Shown here: piece after piece, positions 9,441 to 18,394 of the stretch
Numbering within the stretch: the first letter of the stretch is position 1
Layout: every line of letters begins with the position of its first letter
From: Helicobacter jaachi
Lineage (GTDB): Bacteria; Campylobacterota; Campylobacteria; Campylobacterales; Helicobacteraceae
Direction: 5' to 3'
Length of the DNA stretch: 64,000 bases
Assembly: GCF_000763135.2 (NCBI RefSeq)
Contig: NZ_JRPR02000004.1
Coordinates: 62,001 to 126,000 of the forward strand
Notes under the pieces: generated by a model
Told to the model about the DNA's origin: nothing
Seen by the model: only the letters and a program-made list of their open reading frames with translations
Databases searched by the model: none
Translations under genes and position numbers: made by a program

Positions 9441-9570
9441 AACAATCCTTTTTAGAAGTTTTGACAAAATGTGGGGGAAATCATAGCATAATGTTATAAG
9501 GATTTATTAAGATTGCGTAAAAATTGCGCGCGCTCATGGGCAGTGTTGCAAGATTTTGAGTATTTTTAAG

Positions 9571-9576
9571 TATAAT
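9571..9576 (+). promoter_or_regulatory. -10 element for the carboxynorspermidine dehydrogenase gene
   Basis: TATAAT at 9571-9576 is preceded by phased T-rich tracts, the usual -35 substitute in Campylobacterota. It lies 29 nt before the ATG and its AAGGAG site. Confidence 0.55.
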
Positions 9577-9605
9577 GATTGCATTAATCATAACAAGGAG
9601 CGAAA

Positions 9606-11366
9606 ATGGCGTGTGTTTTACAGATTGGAGCAGGTGGCGTAGGTGGCGTGGTGGCGCATAAAATGGCGAAAAATAGAGATGTTTTCACGCGCATAATATT
9701 AGCTAGCCGCACGCTTGATAAATGCAAGAAAATCGCAGATTCTATCCGCGAGAAAGGCTTAGGTGAGATTGAAATCGATAAGGTCGATGCCGATAACATC
9801 GATGATTTGGTAGCTTTAATCCAAAAATACAAGCCAAAACTCGTGGTAAATGTCGCCCTGCCTTATCAAGACCTAAGCATTATGCACGCTTGCTTGCAGA
9901 CTAGCACGCACTACCTTGACACCGCAAATTACGAGCACCCTGATAGCGCGCATTTCGAGTATAAGGAGCAGTGGGCTTACGATGCGCGATATAAGCAGGC
10001 TGGGCTTTTCGCGCTGCTTGGCAGTGGCTTTGACCCGGGGGTTACGAATGTTTTTTGCGCGTATGCACAAAAGCACTACTTTGATAGCATAGAATCTATT
10101 GACATTTTGGACTGCAATGCCGGCGACCACGGATACGCGTTTGCTACGAATTTTAATCCTGAGATTAATTTGCGCGAGGTGAGCAGCAAGGCGCGTTTTT
10201 GGACTTGCGAAAAGGCTAATTTAAACGACACGAGTTTAGAATCTAATCTTGCCCTAAACCCTGATTTGCAAGAAGATTGCATATATCGTAAGTTTGAGCG
10301 CGTGGAAAAGCATTGGACGCAAGAAGTGCGAGATAAGATTAATAAGCAAAGTTCTTTAGATGAGAAATCGGGGTTGCGACGCTTTGAACGCGGAGATAAG
10401 ACTTTGGAGTCTATCGCACAAGCGAGTGGCGAGCTCCCCGATTTATCGCTAAAGAACGAAGCTTATTGCGGCGGCGAGTGGCGAGATGTCGCGCCTTTGG
10501 CTCTTATGAAAGAGTGGGATTATACCGAAGTAGGCGTGAAAAATAGCTACTTGCTTTATCATGAGGAGCTAGAATCTATCGTGCGAAATATCAAGGGACT
10601 GCGGAAAATCCGCTTTTTTATGACCTTTGGCGAGAGCTATTTGACGCATATGAAAGTCTTAGAAAATGTGGGGCTTTTACGCATTGATGAGGTCGCACAC
10701 AAGGGCGCAAAAATCATTCCTATTGAGGTGCTAAAGACGCTACTGCCTGACCCGGCAAGTCTTGCGAGCCGCACTAAGGGAAAGACGCACATTGGCTGCT
10801 TTATACGCGGCTATAAAGATTCTAAACTGCGAACGATTTATATTTACAATATTTGCGACCATGAGGCGTGCTATAAAGAGGTGAATGCACAAGGCGTGAG
10901 CTATACTACCGGCGTGCCAGCTATGATTGGCGCAAAGCTCATTGTAGAGGGCAAATGGGGCGTGGGCTGTGTGAAAAATACTTCGCTGCTAGATTCTAAA
11001 GATTCTAATGCAGTGAGTGCGTTTAATGCGGCGCGTGCGGCGTTAAATAAGGATATGCCTCATGGCGGCGAAGCGCAAGGGATAGATAAGGTTGTATTGT
11101 CTGCGGCAGCATCTTTAGGCGATTTTGCGGGTTGTCAAGGTGGCGGCGAAGGGAGTTTATTAGACATAAATGACCGAGCCGCCACTGCAGACTCCCGCAA
11201 AAGCGGCAAAGAGGCAACGCAGGGAGCTGGCGTGTGGAATATGGAGCAAAACGACCCTGACCCATTTATGGCAGAGCTAAACAAGCAAGGCTTACCCTAT
11301 GTAGTCCTAGATGTCTTTAGCCCGGGGAACTACAAGGTGCTAGAGGATGGGAGAAAGCGACTATAG
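9606..11366 (+). CDS. Carboxynorspermidine dehydrogenase (saccharopine dehydrogenase family) with two insertions
   Basis: Reductive condensation of aspartate semialdehyde with a diamine in the alternative spermidine pathway. This fits the SpeA found further on, since Campylobacterota lack the S-adenosylmethionine route. The Rossmann motif QIGAGGVGG is at residues 6-14. LLGSGFDPGVTNVF (138-150), YLLYHEELESI (315-325) and WNMEQNDPDPFMAELNKQGLP (544-564) are family signatures. Normal enzymes have about 400 residues; this one has 586. The excess is two blocks, roughly residues 201-288 (charged, helical, splitting the FW...GEW segment) and 458-540 (Ala/Gly/Ser rich). Both are in frame, and both contain AGAATCT-type motifs (10,231, 10,988 and 10,998 regions). 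The flanking catalytic segments are intact, so the enzyme is probably functional. Confidence 0.85.
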   Translation: MACVLQIGAGGVGGVVAHKMAKNRDVFTRIILASRTLDKCKKIADSIREKGLGEIEIDKVDADNIDDLVALIQKYKPKLVVNVALPYQDLSIMHACLQTSTHYLDTANYEHPDSAHFEYKEQWAYDARYKQAGLFALLGSGFDPGVTNVFCAYAQKHYFDSIESIDILDCNAGDHGYAFATNFNPEINLREVSSKARFWTCEKANLNDTSLESNLALNPDLQEDCIYRKFERVEKHWTQEVRDKINKQSSLDEKSGLRRFERGDKTLESIAQASGELPDLSLKNEAYCGGEWRDVAPLALMKEWDYTEVGVKNSYLLYHEELESIVRNIKGLRKIRFFMTFGESYLTHMKVLENVGLLRIDEVAHKGAKIIPIEVLKTLLPDPASLASRTKGKTHIGCFIRGYKDSKLRTIYIYNICDHEACYKEVNAQGVSYTTGVPAMIGAKLIVEGKWGVGCVKNTSLLDSKDSNAVSAFNAARAALNKDMPHGGEAQGIDKVVLSAAASLGDFAGCQGGGEGSLLDINDRAATADSRKSGKEATQGAGVWNMEQNDPDPFMAELNKQGLPYVVLDVFSPGNYKVLEDGRKRL

Positions 11367-11390
11367 AAATTCGAAAATACTTATCTAATC

Positions 11391-11434
11391 CCAAAATACA
11401 TATCAAAAAATAAAGGACTTGCAATGTATTTTGG
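11391..11434 (+). terminator. Stem-loop downstream of the carboxynorspermidine dehydrogenase gene
   Basis: CCAAAATACAT (11391-11401) and ATGTATTTTGG (11424-11434) are perfect 11-nt inverted arms with a 22-nt loop, 25 nt after the stop codon. A T run follows 11 nt later (11446-11451). This could be a terminator or a 3' stabilising structure. Confidence 0.45.
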
Positions 11435-11512
11435 TGTGGTTGCATTTTTTGTGACATATGCAAGAAAATCATTTTTTACATACAACTTGAAACTTTATAG
11501 AATCCTACAACC

Positions 11513-12160
11513 CTACTTTAGGGCATCTTTATCCCCATCTTTGCCCTGCGTATCCTCATAGTCAAACACAGGCAAAGAAAGCTTATAAAAAATAGCCAAA
11601 AGCCTAGCACTCACACCCACAACTAGCGTAAGAATAGTAACTAGCATAATATCTAAGTGCGCGTATTGTAGCAGCGCATAATACATAGCCCCAGCGATAA
11701 TGGCAATGCCCGCATAAATCTCCTTTTGAAACACTAGCGGTATGCGCATACACAAAATATCGCGCAAAATTCCACCAAACACACCAGTAATCACCGCCGC
11801 ACTCACTGCAATAATAAAGCCATAATCTTTTTCTATCGCTACTTGCGCACCCAAGATACTAAAAACAACTAACCCCACAGCGTCAAGAGTCAAAAACACC
11901 GCTTCGCTGCGCACCACTACGCGTGGTACTTTGGTAGTTAAAAGCGCAGAAGCGCAAATAAGCAGAACATATTCTGGGTGCGCCACCCAAGTAAGCGGAT
12001 AGTGATTGAGCAAAATATCGCGGATAGAGCCGCCCCCTATGGCTGTTACAAGGGCGATAAATATCACACCAAATAAATCCATTTTATGCTTGCCCGCTGC
12101 GAGTGCGCCAGTCATACCCTCTGCAGTTATAGCAATAATATAAAGCGTAGTGAGTAGCAT
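11513..12160 (-). CDS. TRIC-type cation channel family protein (YadS/UPF0126)
   Basis: A 215-residue membrane protein with about seven hydrophobic helices arranged as two related halves. Each half carries the family's glycine-rich kinked motif: [11 protein letters not shown] near residue 45 and [10 protein letters not shown] near residue 130. Prokaryotic TRIC proteins are trimeric, potassium-permeable channels of uncertain physiological role. The ATG at 12160 was chosen because the longer reading overlaps bcp by about 50 nt. The gene starts 10 nt after the bcp stop, so the two are probably cotranscribed. Confidence 0.85.
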   Translation of the reverse strand: MLLTTLYIIAITAEGMTGALAAGKHKMDLFGVIFIALVTAIGGGSIRDILLNHYPLTWVAHPEYVLLICASALLTTKVPRVVVRSEAVFLTLDAVGLVVFSILGAQVAIEKDYGFIIAVSAAVITGVFGGILRDILCMRIPLVFQKEIYAGIAIIAGAMYYALLQYAHLDIMLVTILTLVVGVSARLLAIFYKLSLPVFDYEDTQGKDGDKDALK

Positions 12161-12170
12161 AAAAATAGCC

Positions 12171-12632
12171 CTATTTTGCAAGCTCCTCAAATACCTTTTG
12201 TGCGTGTCCTTTGGCGCGGACATTATAAAAACTCTCTATTATCCTGCCATCTTGCCCGATGATAAATGTGCTGCGGATAATGCCCTGCACCTCCTTGCCA
12301 TACATCATTTTTGTGCCATACGCGCCATAGGCACTTGCCACACTTTTATCGTTATCGCTTAGCAGCAGAACTTTGAGTGATTTTTTCTCAATAAAATTTT
12401 GGTGGCATTTGGGACTATCGGGGCTTATGCCTACAATCACGGCATTTTTTGCGCGAAATTCGCTAGCTAGCGCGCTAAACTCCTCTGCTTCAATAGTGCA
12501 GCCGGGCGTATTATCCTTAGGATAAAAATACACAATCACGCATTGCGTGAGCAAATCTTGCAAGCCCACTTCTGTCCCATCTGCGCTTTTTAGCCTAAAT
12601 AGCGGTGCTTTATCGCCTTTTTGTAGTTTCAT
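12171..12632 (-). CDS. bcp: Thioredoxin-dependent thiol peroxidase (Bcp/PrxQ)
   Basis: A cytosolic peroxiredoxin that reduces hydroperoxides with electrons from thioredoxin, 153 residues. The peroxidatic cysteine is in [16 protein letters not shown] near residue 45 and the resolving cysteine five residues after SPDS (SPKCHQNF). [11 protein letters not shown] closes the thioredoxin fold. The ATG at 12632 has AAGGAG 5 nt upstream; the GTG two codons earlier overlaps that site and was rejected. Confidence 0.94.
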   Translation of the reverse strand: MKLQKGDKAPLFRLKSADGTEVGLQDLLTQCVIVYFYPKDNTPGCTIEAEEFSALASEFRAKNAVIVGISPDSPKCHQNFIEKKSLKVLLLSDNDKSVASAYGAYGTKMMYGKEVQGIIRSTFIIGQDGRIIESFYNVRAKGHAQKVFEELAK

Positions 12633-12699
12633 TTTCACTCCTTAAAATTATTCGCGTCCTCATAACACAAGGCTTTAGATTCTATAGCTAGATTCTATC

Positions 12700-13605
12700 T
12701 TACTTTTTGTAATGCTGCACATAAGCCCTAATTTGCTCTAATATTACAGAATCTATGTGCAGCCGCAGCCGCATAACACTAAGTTTAAAGCCATAATCAA
12801 GCAGCTTTACCTCATCTTTACTCGTTACAAGCAGGCTTGTGGCGTTATATTCTTTCATGGCTTGGGTAAGAAAATCTTTATCAAAACGCGCGTGGTCTTT
12901 TAGCGTAATTTTTCCCACAATAGAGGGCAAAAACGCATCAAGGCGCGCAGGATTGGCAATGGCTGTGAGCAAAAGCATTCTAGGGCTAGGAGATTCTATC
13001 TCCACTTCGCGCGTGTAGTCTTTGCCCTCCTGCACGACTATATCGGCATCTTTATACGCGCTAGGCAATTCGCGATAAATCCCACTAGGCAAACAGAATC
13101 TAAAATATGGCTTCAAAAGCGGCTCAAGCACGATGTTTAACTTAGCAAATCTAAAGCGAAATCCATCATCTAAAAAAATGACTTTTGCGCCCAAAGCTAT
13201 GGCTTTTTCTATGGCTTTTACCCTGTTTTTGCACACAATAACGCTTGCTTGATTTAATTCACGTGCCATAAGATAAGGTTCATCGCCCGCTTGTGCTTGT
13301 GAAACTTGGATTTTACCCCATTGGCTCACCACCACAAGCCCTTTTGAAGTGCGCTTATATCCGCGTGAGACTATTGCTGCGCACTCATAGTCTTTTGCTA
13401 CTTCGATGATAAAGGGTGTTTTGCCGCTCCCGCCGGCGATGAGATTGCCCACGCTCACAATAGGAATGGGAAAATTATAGAATCTACCCACTTTGCGCCG
13501 CACAAAAGCCCCTATGCTAAAAAGCACACAAATAGGCAAAAGTGCGATGCTTATGCACTTTTGTATAAAATTTGGTCGATAAAAATATGCATCAATCCAT
13601 CGCAT
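12700..13605 (-). CDS. lpxK: Tetraacyldisaccharide 4'-kinase LpxK
   Basis: Phosphorylates the 4' position of the lipid A precursor at the inner membrane. The 301 residues begin with MRWIDAYFYRP and a membrane-associated helix (ISIALLPICVLFSIGAF). Walker A follows in VGNLIAGGSGKTPF near residue 55, then SRGYKR, GDEPYLMAR and FLDDGFRFR, all LpxK signatures. The start at 13605 lies one base after the nadE stop (TAA-A-ATG) with AAGGAA upstream; the longer reading would run deep into nadE. As I recall, H. pylori has the same nadE-lpxK neighbours. Confidence 0.93.
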   Translation of the reverse strand: MRWIDAYFYRPNFIQKCISIALLPICVLFSIGAFVRRKVGRFYNFPIPIVSVGNLIAGGSGKTPFIIEVAKDYECAAIVSRGYKRTSKGLVVVSQWGKIQVSQAQAGDEPYLMARELNQASVIVCKNRVKAIEKAIALGAKVIFLDDGFRFRFAKLNIVLEPLLKPYFRFCLPSGIYRELPSAYKDADIVVQEGKDYTREVEIESPSPRMLLLTAIANPARLDAFLPSIVGKITLKDHARFDKDFLTQAMKEYNATSLLVTSKDEVKLLDYGFKLSVMRLRLHIDSVILEQIRAYVQHYKK

Positions 13606-13606
13606 T

Positions 13607-14440
13607 TTATTCCTTTGGGTTGGAAGTTTTTGGGTCAAAAATAGTAGGCATAGCGCGTTTAAAGGCATTTTTATAAACACGCGCGCTCAAAGATTGTATC
13701 ATCTGCCAATCAAATCCCTGCTCTAAAAGCGCATTTTTTGTATCCGCGCTAAGGTGCATAGAATCTAGCCCATGAGCTGCTACAAAAGCCCTTAAAAACG
13801 CATCAATGCGCTCATAACTATAGCCCAAATCTGCCTCATCGCTTTGATAGGCAAATAAATCCGCGCTTGGCTTTTTGTTAATGATATTTTGTGGCACAAA
13901 AAGCGCGCGCGCTAGGGCAAAAATCTCACTTTTATACAATCCGCCAATAGGATTAATCGCGCAAGCCAAATCCCCAAAAATCGTGCCATAGCCCAAAAGC
14001 AGCTCACTTTTATTGCTCGTGCCTAACACAAGCGCATTTTCTGCACTCGCGCAATCATACAGCAAAGCCATTCTTAAGCGTGCACAGAAATTCCCCATAC
14101 GCAGCTTTTGGGCTTTATCTAATCCATTCATAAACGCCCCACTTAAATCCATTCCCTCCTGCAAGGCAAAGGCTTCTTGAAAAGAGCCAAGCTGGATAAT
14201 GCTGCTATCAAGGTTTAAAGATTGGGCGAGATTAAGCGCATCATCAAAATGCGTTGGATTTGAGCTAAGAGAGGGCATAAGCAGCACGCGCACATATTGA
14301 CTACCTAGTGCTTTGCTCGCTAAAGTAGCCACCACTGCAGAATCTACGCCACCGCTTAAGCCCAAAACTACACGCGAAAAGCCGCGCGAGGCTAGCTCAT
14401 CTCGGATAAAAGCGCTGCATTGCGTAATAAATGTGTCCAT
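13607..14440 (-). CDS. nadE: NAD+ synthetase
   Basis: Amidates deamido-NAD to NAD. The 277 residues contain the PP-loop SGGVDSAVVATLAS near residue 29. GTSNKSELLLGYGTIFGDLA near 140 and KPSADLFAYQSDEADLGYSYE near 190 complete the active site. It lacks the N-terminal glutaminase domain, so it should use ammonia, which suits ammonia-rich Helicobacter. It lies upstream of lpxK and is divergent from the sirtuin gene, which consumes NAD. Confidence 0.95.
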   Translation of the reverse strand: MDTFITQCSAFIRDELASRGFSRVVLGLSGGVDSAVVATLASKALGSQYVRVLLMPSLSSNPTHFDDALNLAQSLNLDSSIIQLGSFQEAFALQEGMDLSGAFMNGLDKAQKLRMGNFCARLRMALLYDCASAENALVLGTSNKSELLLGYGTIFGDLACAINPIGGLYKSEIFALARALFVPQNIINKKPSADLFAYQSDEADLGYSYERIDAFLRAFVAAHGLDSMHLSADTKNALLEQGFDWQMIQSLSARVYKNAFKRAMPTIFDPKTSNPKE

Positions 14441-14577
14441 AAATAAACATATCCTTAAAGTATTTGAGAATCTAAGTTTGGGATTTTAGCACATTTGTGT
14501 ATGCAAAATTTGATGTTAAGCGTAATTTTTGTATAACCGCGCGCTTAAACATTACACACTTTAAGAAAGGAGCAAAT

Positions 14578-15303
14578 ATGCCAAAACTGGTGGTTTTTAG
14601 CGGTGCGGGACTAAGTGCAGAATCTGGGCTAGCGACTTTTCGCAATAGTAATGGATTATGGGCGCAGTATGACCCTATGGAAGTGTGCAATTATGAAAAT
14701 TGGCTTGATAATTTTGCATTGGTGCATAGATTCTATAATCTACGCAGACAGGAGCTAGCCAAAGTGCAGCCAAATGCGATGCATAAATATCTTGCTACAC
14801 TGGATAAAAAGCTTAAATCAGTTGAGGTGATACACATCACGCAAAATGTAGATGATTTACTTGAGCGCGCAGGGGCGAGAAATATAATGCATATTCATGG
14901 CGAGCTTACAAAGCTTATTTGCCCGCAATGTCAGCATGTCACAAATATAGGCTATAATGCCTACACACCCGCACCTTGTGAGCAATGCGGTTATACTAAA
15001 GTGAAGCCAAAAATTATCTTTTTCTTTGAGCAAGCCCCGCTATATGCGCCCATGTATGAGATTCTCTCCTCACTTTCACATAATGATATGGCGCTAGTGA
15101 TTGGCACAAGTGGGAATGTAGTGGATATTAGTATGCTGCTCACATACGCGCAGAGGGGTGGAAAGCGCATAGGCTCTAAGATTTTAAATAATCTCGCGCC
15201 AAGCAAAAGCATTACAGAATCTGTATTTGATAAAATTTTTTATAAGCCAACTACAGAGGCAATAGCAGATATTGACAAAGAAATTTTGGCGTTCTTTAAC
15301 TAA
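14578..15303 (+). CDS. cobB: NAD-dependent protein deacylase, sirtuin class III (CobB-like)
   Basis: Removes acyl groups from lysines using NAD. The 241 residues start at the ATG at 14578 with AAAGGAG 5 nt upstream. FSGAGLSAESGLATFR (7-22) binds NAD, TQNVDDLLERAG (88-99) and HIHGEL with catalytic His107 follow, and two CxxC pairs (C115/C118 and C134/C137) bind zinc. Tyr53 and Arg56 in FYNLRR match the YxxR pair that marks desuccinylase/demalonylase sirtuins such as SIRT5 and CobB, so negatively charged acyl groups are likely substrates. Confidence 0.92.
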   Translation: MPKLVVFSGAGLSAESGLATFRNSNGLWAQYDPMEVCNYENWLDNFALVHRFYNLRRQELAKVQPNAMHKYLATLDKKLKSVEVIHITQNVDDLLERAGARNIMHIHGELTKLICPQCQHVTNIGYNAYTPAPCEQCGYTKVKPKIIFFFEQAPLYAPMYEILSSLSHNDMALVIGTSGNVVDISMLLTYAQRGGKRIGSKILNNLAPSKSITESVFDKIFYKPTTEAIADIDKEILAFFN

Positions 15304-15341
15304 AAATTTTAAACAACAATTAAAGTAAATAAACAATATTT

Positions 15342-15373
15342 AAGCCATTTTTGCATACGATAATGGCTTTTTT
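15342..15373 (+). terminator. Intrinsic terminator of the sirtuin gene
   Basis: AAGCCATT (15342-15349) pairs with AATGGCTT (15362-15369), followed directly by T residues to 15373. It lies 39 nt after the sirtuin stop and just before the petABC operon. Confidence 0.7.
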
Positions 15374-15405
15374 AGACTTCGCAAAACAACAAGAAAGGAG
15401 AAAAG

Positions 15406-15915
15406 ATGCAAGACACAAAAAGACGCGATTTCTTGGGAATGGCTCTAGGTGGTGTCGCTGCTGTGGGCGCGGTGGCGTCTTTGTATGCGATGAAACGCTC
15501 TTGGGACCCATTGCCTAGCGTTGTTTCAGCTGGTTTTACTACATTTGATTTAAGCGCATTGCAAGAGGGCATACTGCACACGGTGGAGTGGAGAGGTAAG
15601 CCTGTATATATTCTCAAAAAATTAGCTAATGCCCAAAAAGTAGAGGGGCGCGACTTTGAAGTAGGTGGCGCACTCTATACAGTTGGAATTCAAATCTGCA
15701 CGCATTTGGGCTGTATCCCTAGCTTTAATCAAGCCTCGCAAGAATTTGCCTGCGCTTGCCATGGAGGGAGGTTTGATGCTTCGGGTGTTAATGAAGCTGG
15801 CACACCTCCACCACGCCCTATGGATATTCCACCCTTTAAAATCGATGGCACAAAAATGGTCTTAGGCGAAGAAGGGCAAGAATACAAAGCCTTGCTTGAA
15901 GTAAAGAAAGCATAA
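15406..15915 (+). CDS. petA: Ubiquinol-cytochrome c reductase, Rieske iron-sulfur subunit
   Basis: The 2Fe-2S subunit of the bc1 complex, 169 residues. The N-terminus KRRDFLGMALGG is a twin-arginine (Tat) signal leading into a membrane anchor (residues 10-28). Box I CTHLGC (C98, H100) and box II CACHGG (C116, H119) bind the cluster, with C103 and C118 placed for the disulfide. AAAGGAG precedes the ATG at 15406. It is the first gene of petABC, 10 nt before petB. Confidence 0.97.
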   Translation: MQDTKRRDFLGMALGGVAAVGAVASLYAMKRSWDPLPSVVSAGFTTFDLSALQEGILHTVEWRGKPVYILKKLANAQKVEGRDFEVGGALYTVGIQICTHLGCIPSFNQASQEFACACHGGRFDASGVNEAGTPPPRPMDIPPFKIDGTKMVLGEEGQEYKALLEVKKA

Positions 15916-15925
15916 GGAGGCGACA

Positions 15926-17158
15926 ATGGAAGTGAAAAAAGCTAATGGCTTGGTGGATTGGCTAGACCAACGCCTTGCTCTTAAGAAATTTTTAGAAGTG
16001 ATGATGACAAAATATTGGATTCCCAAAAATATCAACTTCTTATGGGCTATGGGCGTGGTGCTGCTCGTGCTATTTACTTTACTTGTAGTGAGCGGACTAT
16101 TTTTGCTTATGTATTATAAGCCTGATGTGAATTTGGCTTTTGATAGTGTAAATCATACCATTATGAGCGAAGTGGCATTTGGCTGGCTGTGGCGGCATAT
16201 TCACGCAGTGGCTGCAAGTATGATATTCCTCATCATTTATATCCATATGTTTGTGGCTATTTATTATGGCTCGTTTAAAAAAGGGCGCGAAATGGTGTGG
16301 ATTGGCGGTATGCTGCTTTTTGTGCTATTTTCTGCAGAAGCATTTAGCGGCTATATGTTGCCTTGGGGACAGATGAGCTACTGGGCGGCGGCTGTTATTA
16401 CTAATCTTTTTGGTGGGATTCCTGTGATTGGCCCTGATGTGGTTGAATGGGTGCGCGGAAACTTTGTAGTAGCAGATTCTACATTGACACGATTTTTTAT
16501 GCTGCATGTTTGCTTGCTGCCTATCGTGATTATTGGCGTGATTGCGCTGCATTTTTATACGCTAAGAATGCCGCATGTGAATAATGAAACAGGCGAGCAT
16601 ATCGACTTTGAAGCAGAAGCAAAAAAATATGAAGAAGGCAAGAAAAAAGAATCTAAAGTCATTCCTTTCTGGCCTGTATTTTTATCAAAAGATATTTTTG
16701 TTGTGTGTAGCTTTATGATTGGGTTTTTCTATCTAGTATGCTTTCATTTTGATTTTGCTATGGACCCCATTAACTTTGACCCAGCAAATAATATGAAAAC
16801 GCCCGCGCATATCTACCCTGAATGGTATTTCTTGTGGAGCTATGAGGTATTAAGAGGATTTTTCTTTAGCGCAGATTTAGGATTAATTGCCTTTGGTATT
16901 GCGCAAGTGGCGTTTTTATTCTTGCCATGGCTTGATAGAAGCCCTAATGTTGCGCCCGCTCATAAACGCCCGGGCTATTTTGTATGGTATTGCCTGCTTG
17001 TGGTAGATATGATTGTGCTTACTATCTTTGGTAAGCTCCCACCAGAAGGAGCAAATAATTTCATTGGTTTTGTGGCTTCGATTGGATTTTTATTCCTTGT
17101 ATTTGTCGCCCTGCCTATAGTTACTATGCTTGAAAACAAGAAGGAGGCACACCAATGA
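15926..17158 (+). CDS. petB: Ubiquinol-cytochrome c reductase, cytochrome b subunit
   Basis: Core quinol-oxidising subunit of bc1, 410 residues and full length (not split as in b6f). WRHIHAVAASMIFLIIYIHMF carries one pair of b-heme histidines and LHVCLLPIVIIGVIALHFY the other. SGYMLPWGQMSYWAA and PEWYFLWSYEVLR contribute to the Qo site (the PEWY motif). It begins 10 nt after petA with AAGGAGG upstream and overlaps petC by ATGA. Confidence 0.97.
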   Translation: MEVKKANGLVDWLDQRLALKKFLEVMMTKYWIPKNINFLWAMGVVLLVLFTLLVVSGLFLLMYYKPDVNLAFDSVNHTIMSEVAFGWLWRHIHAVAASMIFLIIYIHMFVAIYYGSFKKGREMVWIGGMLLFVLFSAEAFSGYMLPWGQMSYWAAAVITNLFGGIPVIGPDVVEWVRGNFVVADSTLTRFFMLHVCLLPIVIIGVIALHFYTLRMPHVNNETGEHIDFEAEAKKYEEGKKKESKVIPFWPVFLSKDIFVVCSFMIGFFYLVCFHFDFAMDPINFDPANNMKTPAHIYPEWYFLWSYEVLRGFFFSADLGLIAFGIAQVAFLFLPWLDRSPNVAPAHKRPGYFVWYCLLVVDMIVLTIFGKLPPEGANNFIGFVASIGFLFLVFVALPIVTMLENKKEAHQ

Positions 17159-18258
17159 AAGAGTTAAAAATTCTAGCTATTCTTATAGTGGTTGTAGGTG
17201 TGCTTTACTGGGGTGTTGAACCTTTGGCTCATGCGACTTTCCACCCTGAAGTGGCAAAGGCTGATTTTGCATTTAAAGATTTGCAAGAAGTAGATATTAG
17301 TAAAGGCGATGCAGAGCGTGGTAAGGCTCTCATTGAGGCAAATTGTATAGGCTGCCACACCCTTAATGATGTGGGCATTGCTGGAGGCGATATGGCAATG
17401 TATTTTCGCGATGATAAAGAGGCGACTATCTCAACGCCTGATATTTCCACTGCAGGCGCAATTTATCATGAGAAATTTTTGGCAAATCTTATTATGAATC
17501 CTATTGAAACGCTCCACCTTAGCCATAAATTTCCTAATTTTGACTTTCCTATGCCTCCGTATGCTGGCGATGAAAATCAAGAACAAGAAGTGGCAGATAT
17601 GGTCGCCTATCTCAAATCCATAGGCTCTGTATCGCTTAAAAAACAAGTCTTAGAATCTCAAGAGTTCGTGAGCAAAAAAGAAAGAATTGAAAAGGCAAAT
17701 ATATCTGAATCGCAAAAGCAAAATGAGATTGCAAAGCTTGAAGATAGCCTTACAAATAAAGCCGTATTCCTCAATGCCTGCTCACGCTGTCATACGATGA
17801 AATATGACAAAGTCGCCTCAAAGACTACGCCTCAAAGCTTGGGTATATATCTTGGCTCAGCTGCGCCGGATTTATCAACTATCATTCGCAGCAAGGGTGA
17901 GCATTATTTAGAGTATTTCATCAACGACCCGCAAAAAGTCTCTTACAAATCTATACAAGAGGCTATTATCAAAAAGCAAGGCTCACTGCCTGCTAATGAC
18001 AAAAAAAGCGATTGGCAAGATGACAAAGATTATAGCAATCTGGCCAAAGAGCTAGGCGTTATGCCGGTGGGACTTTCTATGCCGCGCGTTGGATTAACAC
18101 AAGAATCACAAGAGCGCGTTGTGGCTTACTTAGAATCTATTGGAGATTCTAAAAAAGCGGAGCGCGAAAGCTTGGGCGTTAAAATAATGATTTTCTTTGC
18201 TGTGATGAGCGTGCTAGCATACCTATGGAAGCGCCGCATTTGGAGCGAAGTGCATTAA
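17155..18258 (+). CDS. petC: Cytochrome c1 subunit, diheme c-type
   Basis: Electron-accepting subunit of bc1. An N-terminal signal-anchor (residues 5-20) and a C-terminal helix (MIFFAVMSVLAYLW) flank a periplasmic part with two heme-c sites: CIGCH at 64-68 and CSRCH at 209-213. Campylobacterota use this diheme protein in place of mono-heme c1, so it is normal for the group. A charged linker lies between the two cytochrome domains (about 165-200). It is coupled to petB by an ATGA overlap. Confidence 0.95.
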   Translation: MKELKILAILIVVVGVLYWGVEPLAHATFHPEVAKADFAFKDLQEVDISKGDAERGKALIEANCIGCHTLNDVGIAGGDMAMYFRDDKEATISTPDISTAGAIYHEKFLANLIMNPIETLHLSHKFPNFDFPMPPYAGDENQEQEVADMVAYLKSIGSVSLKKQVLESQEFVSKKERIEKANISESQKQNEIAKLEDSLTNKAVFLNACSRCHTMKYDKVASKTTPQSLGIYLGSAAPDLSTIIRSKGEHYLEYFINDPQKVSYKSIQEAIIKKQGSLPANDKKSDWQDDKDYSNLAKELGVMPVGLSMPRVGLTQESQERVVAYLESIGDSKKAERESLGVKIMIFFAVMSVLAYLWKRRIWSEVH

Positions 18259-18272
18259 ATATAGAATCTAGC

Positions 18273-18306
18273 CATAGAATCTAAGGTTGCGACCCTAGAT
18301 TCTATG
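18273..18306. terminator. Inverted AGAATCT pair after petC (putative terminator)
   Basis: CATAGAATCTA (18273-18283) and TAGATTCTATG (18296-18306) form an 11-bp stem with a 12-nt loop, 14 nt after the petC stop, between two convergent genes. Further single motif copies flank it. There is no strong T run. Confidence 0.55.
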
Positions 18307-18394
18307 CTGCACTAAAACCTTTCAGATTCTATCCTTGCATACTTACTTTTTAAATTCCATAACCATACAATTATTAGGGCAAATTAAAGCGGCA

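Noticed and set aside
12671-12694. Clustered AGATTCTA copies as a CRISPR array
   Set aside because: Copies are irregularly spaced, on both strands and spread through genes; there are no spacers of even length and no cas genes.
17155-18258. Two-heme cytochrome c1 as an unusual fusion
   Set aside because: A diheme c-type subunit in petC is the normal state in Campylobacterota.
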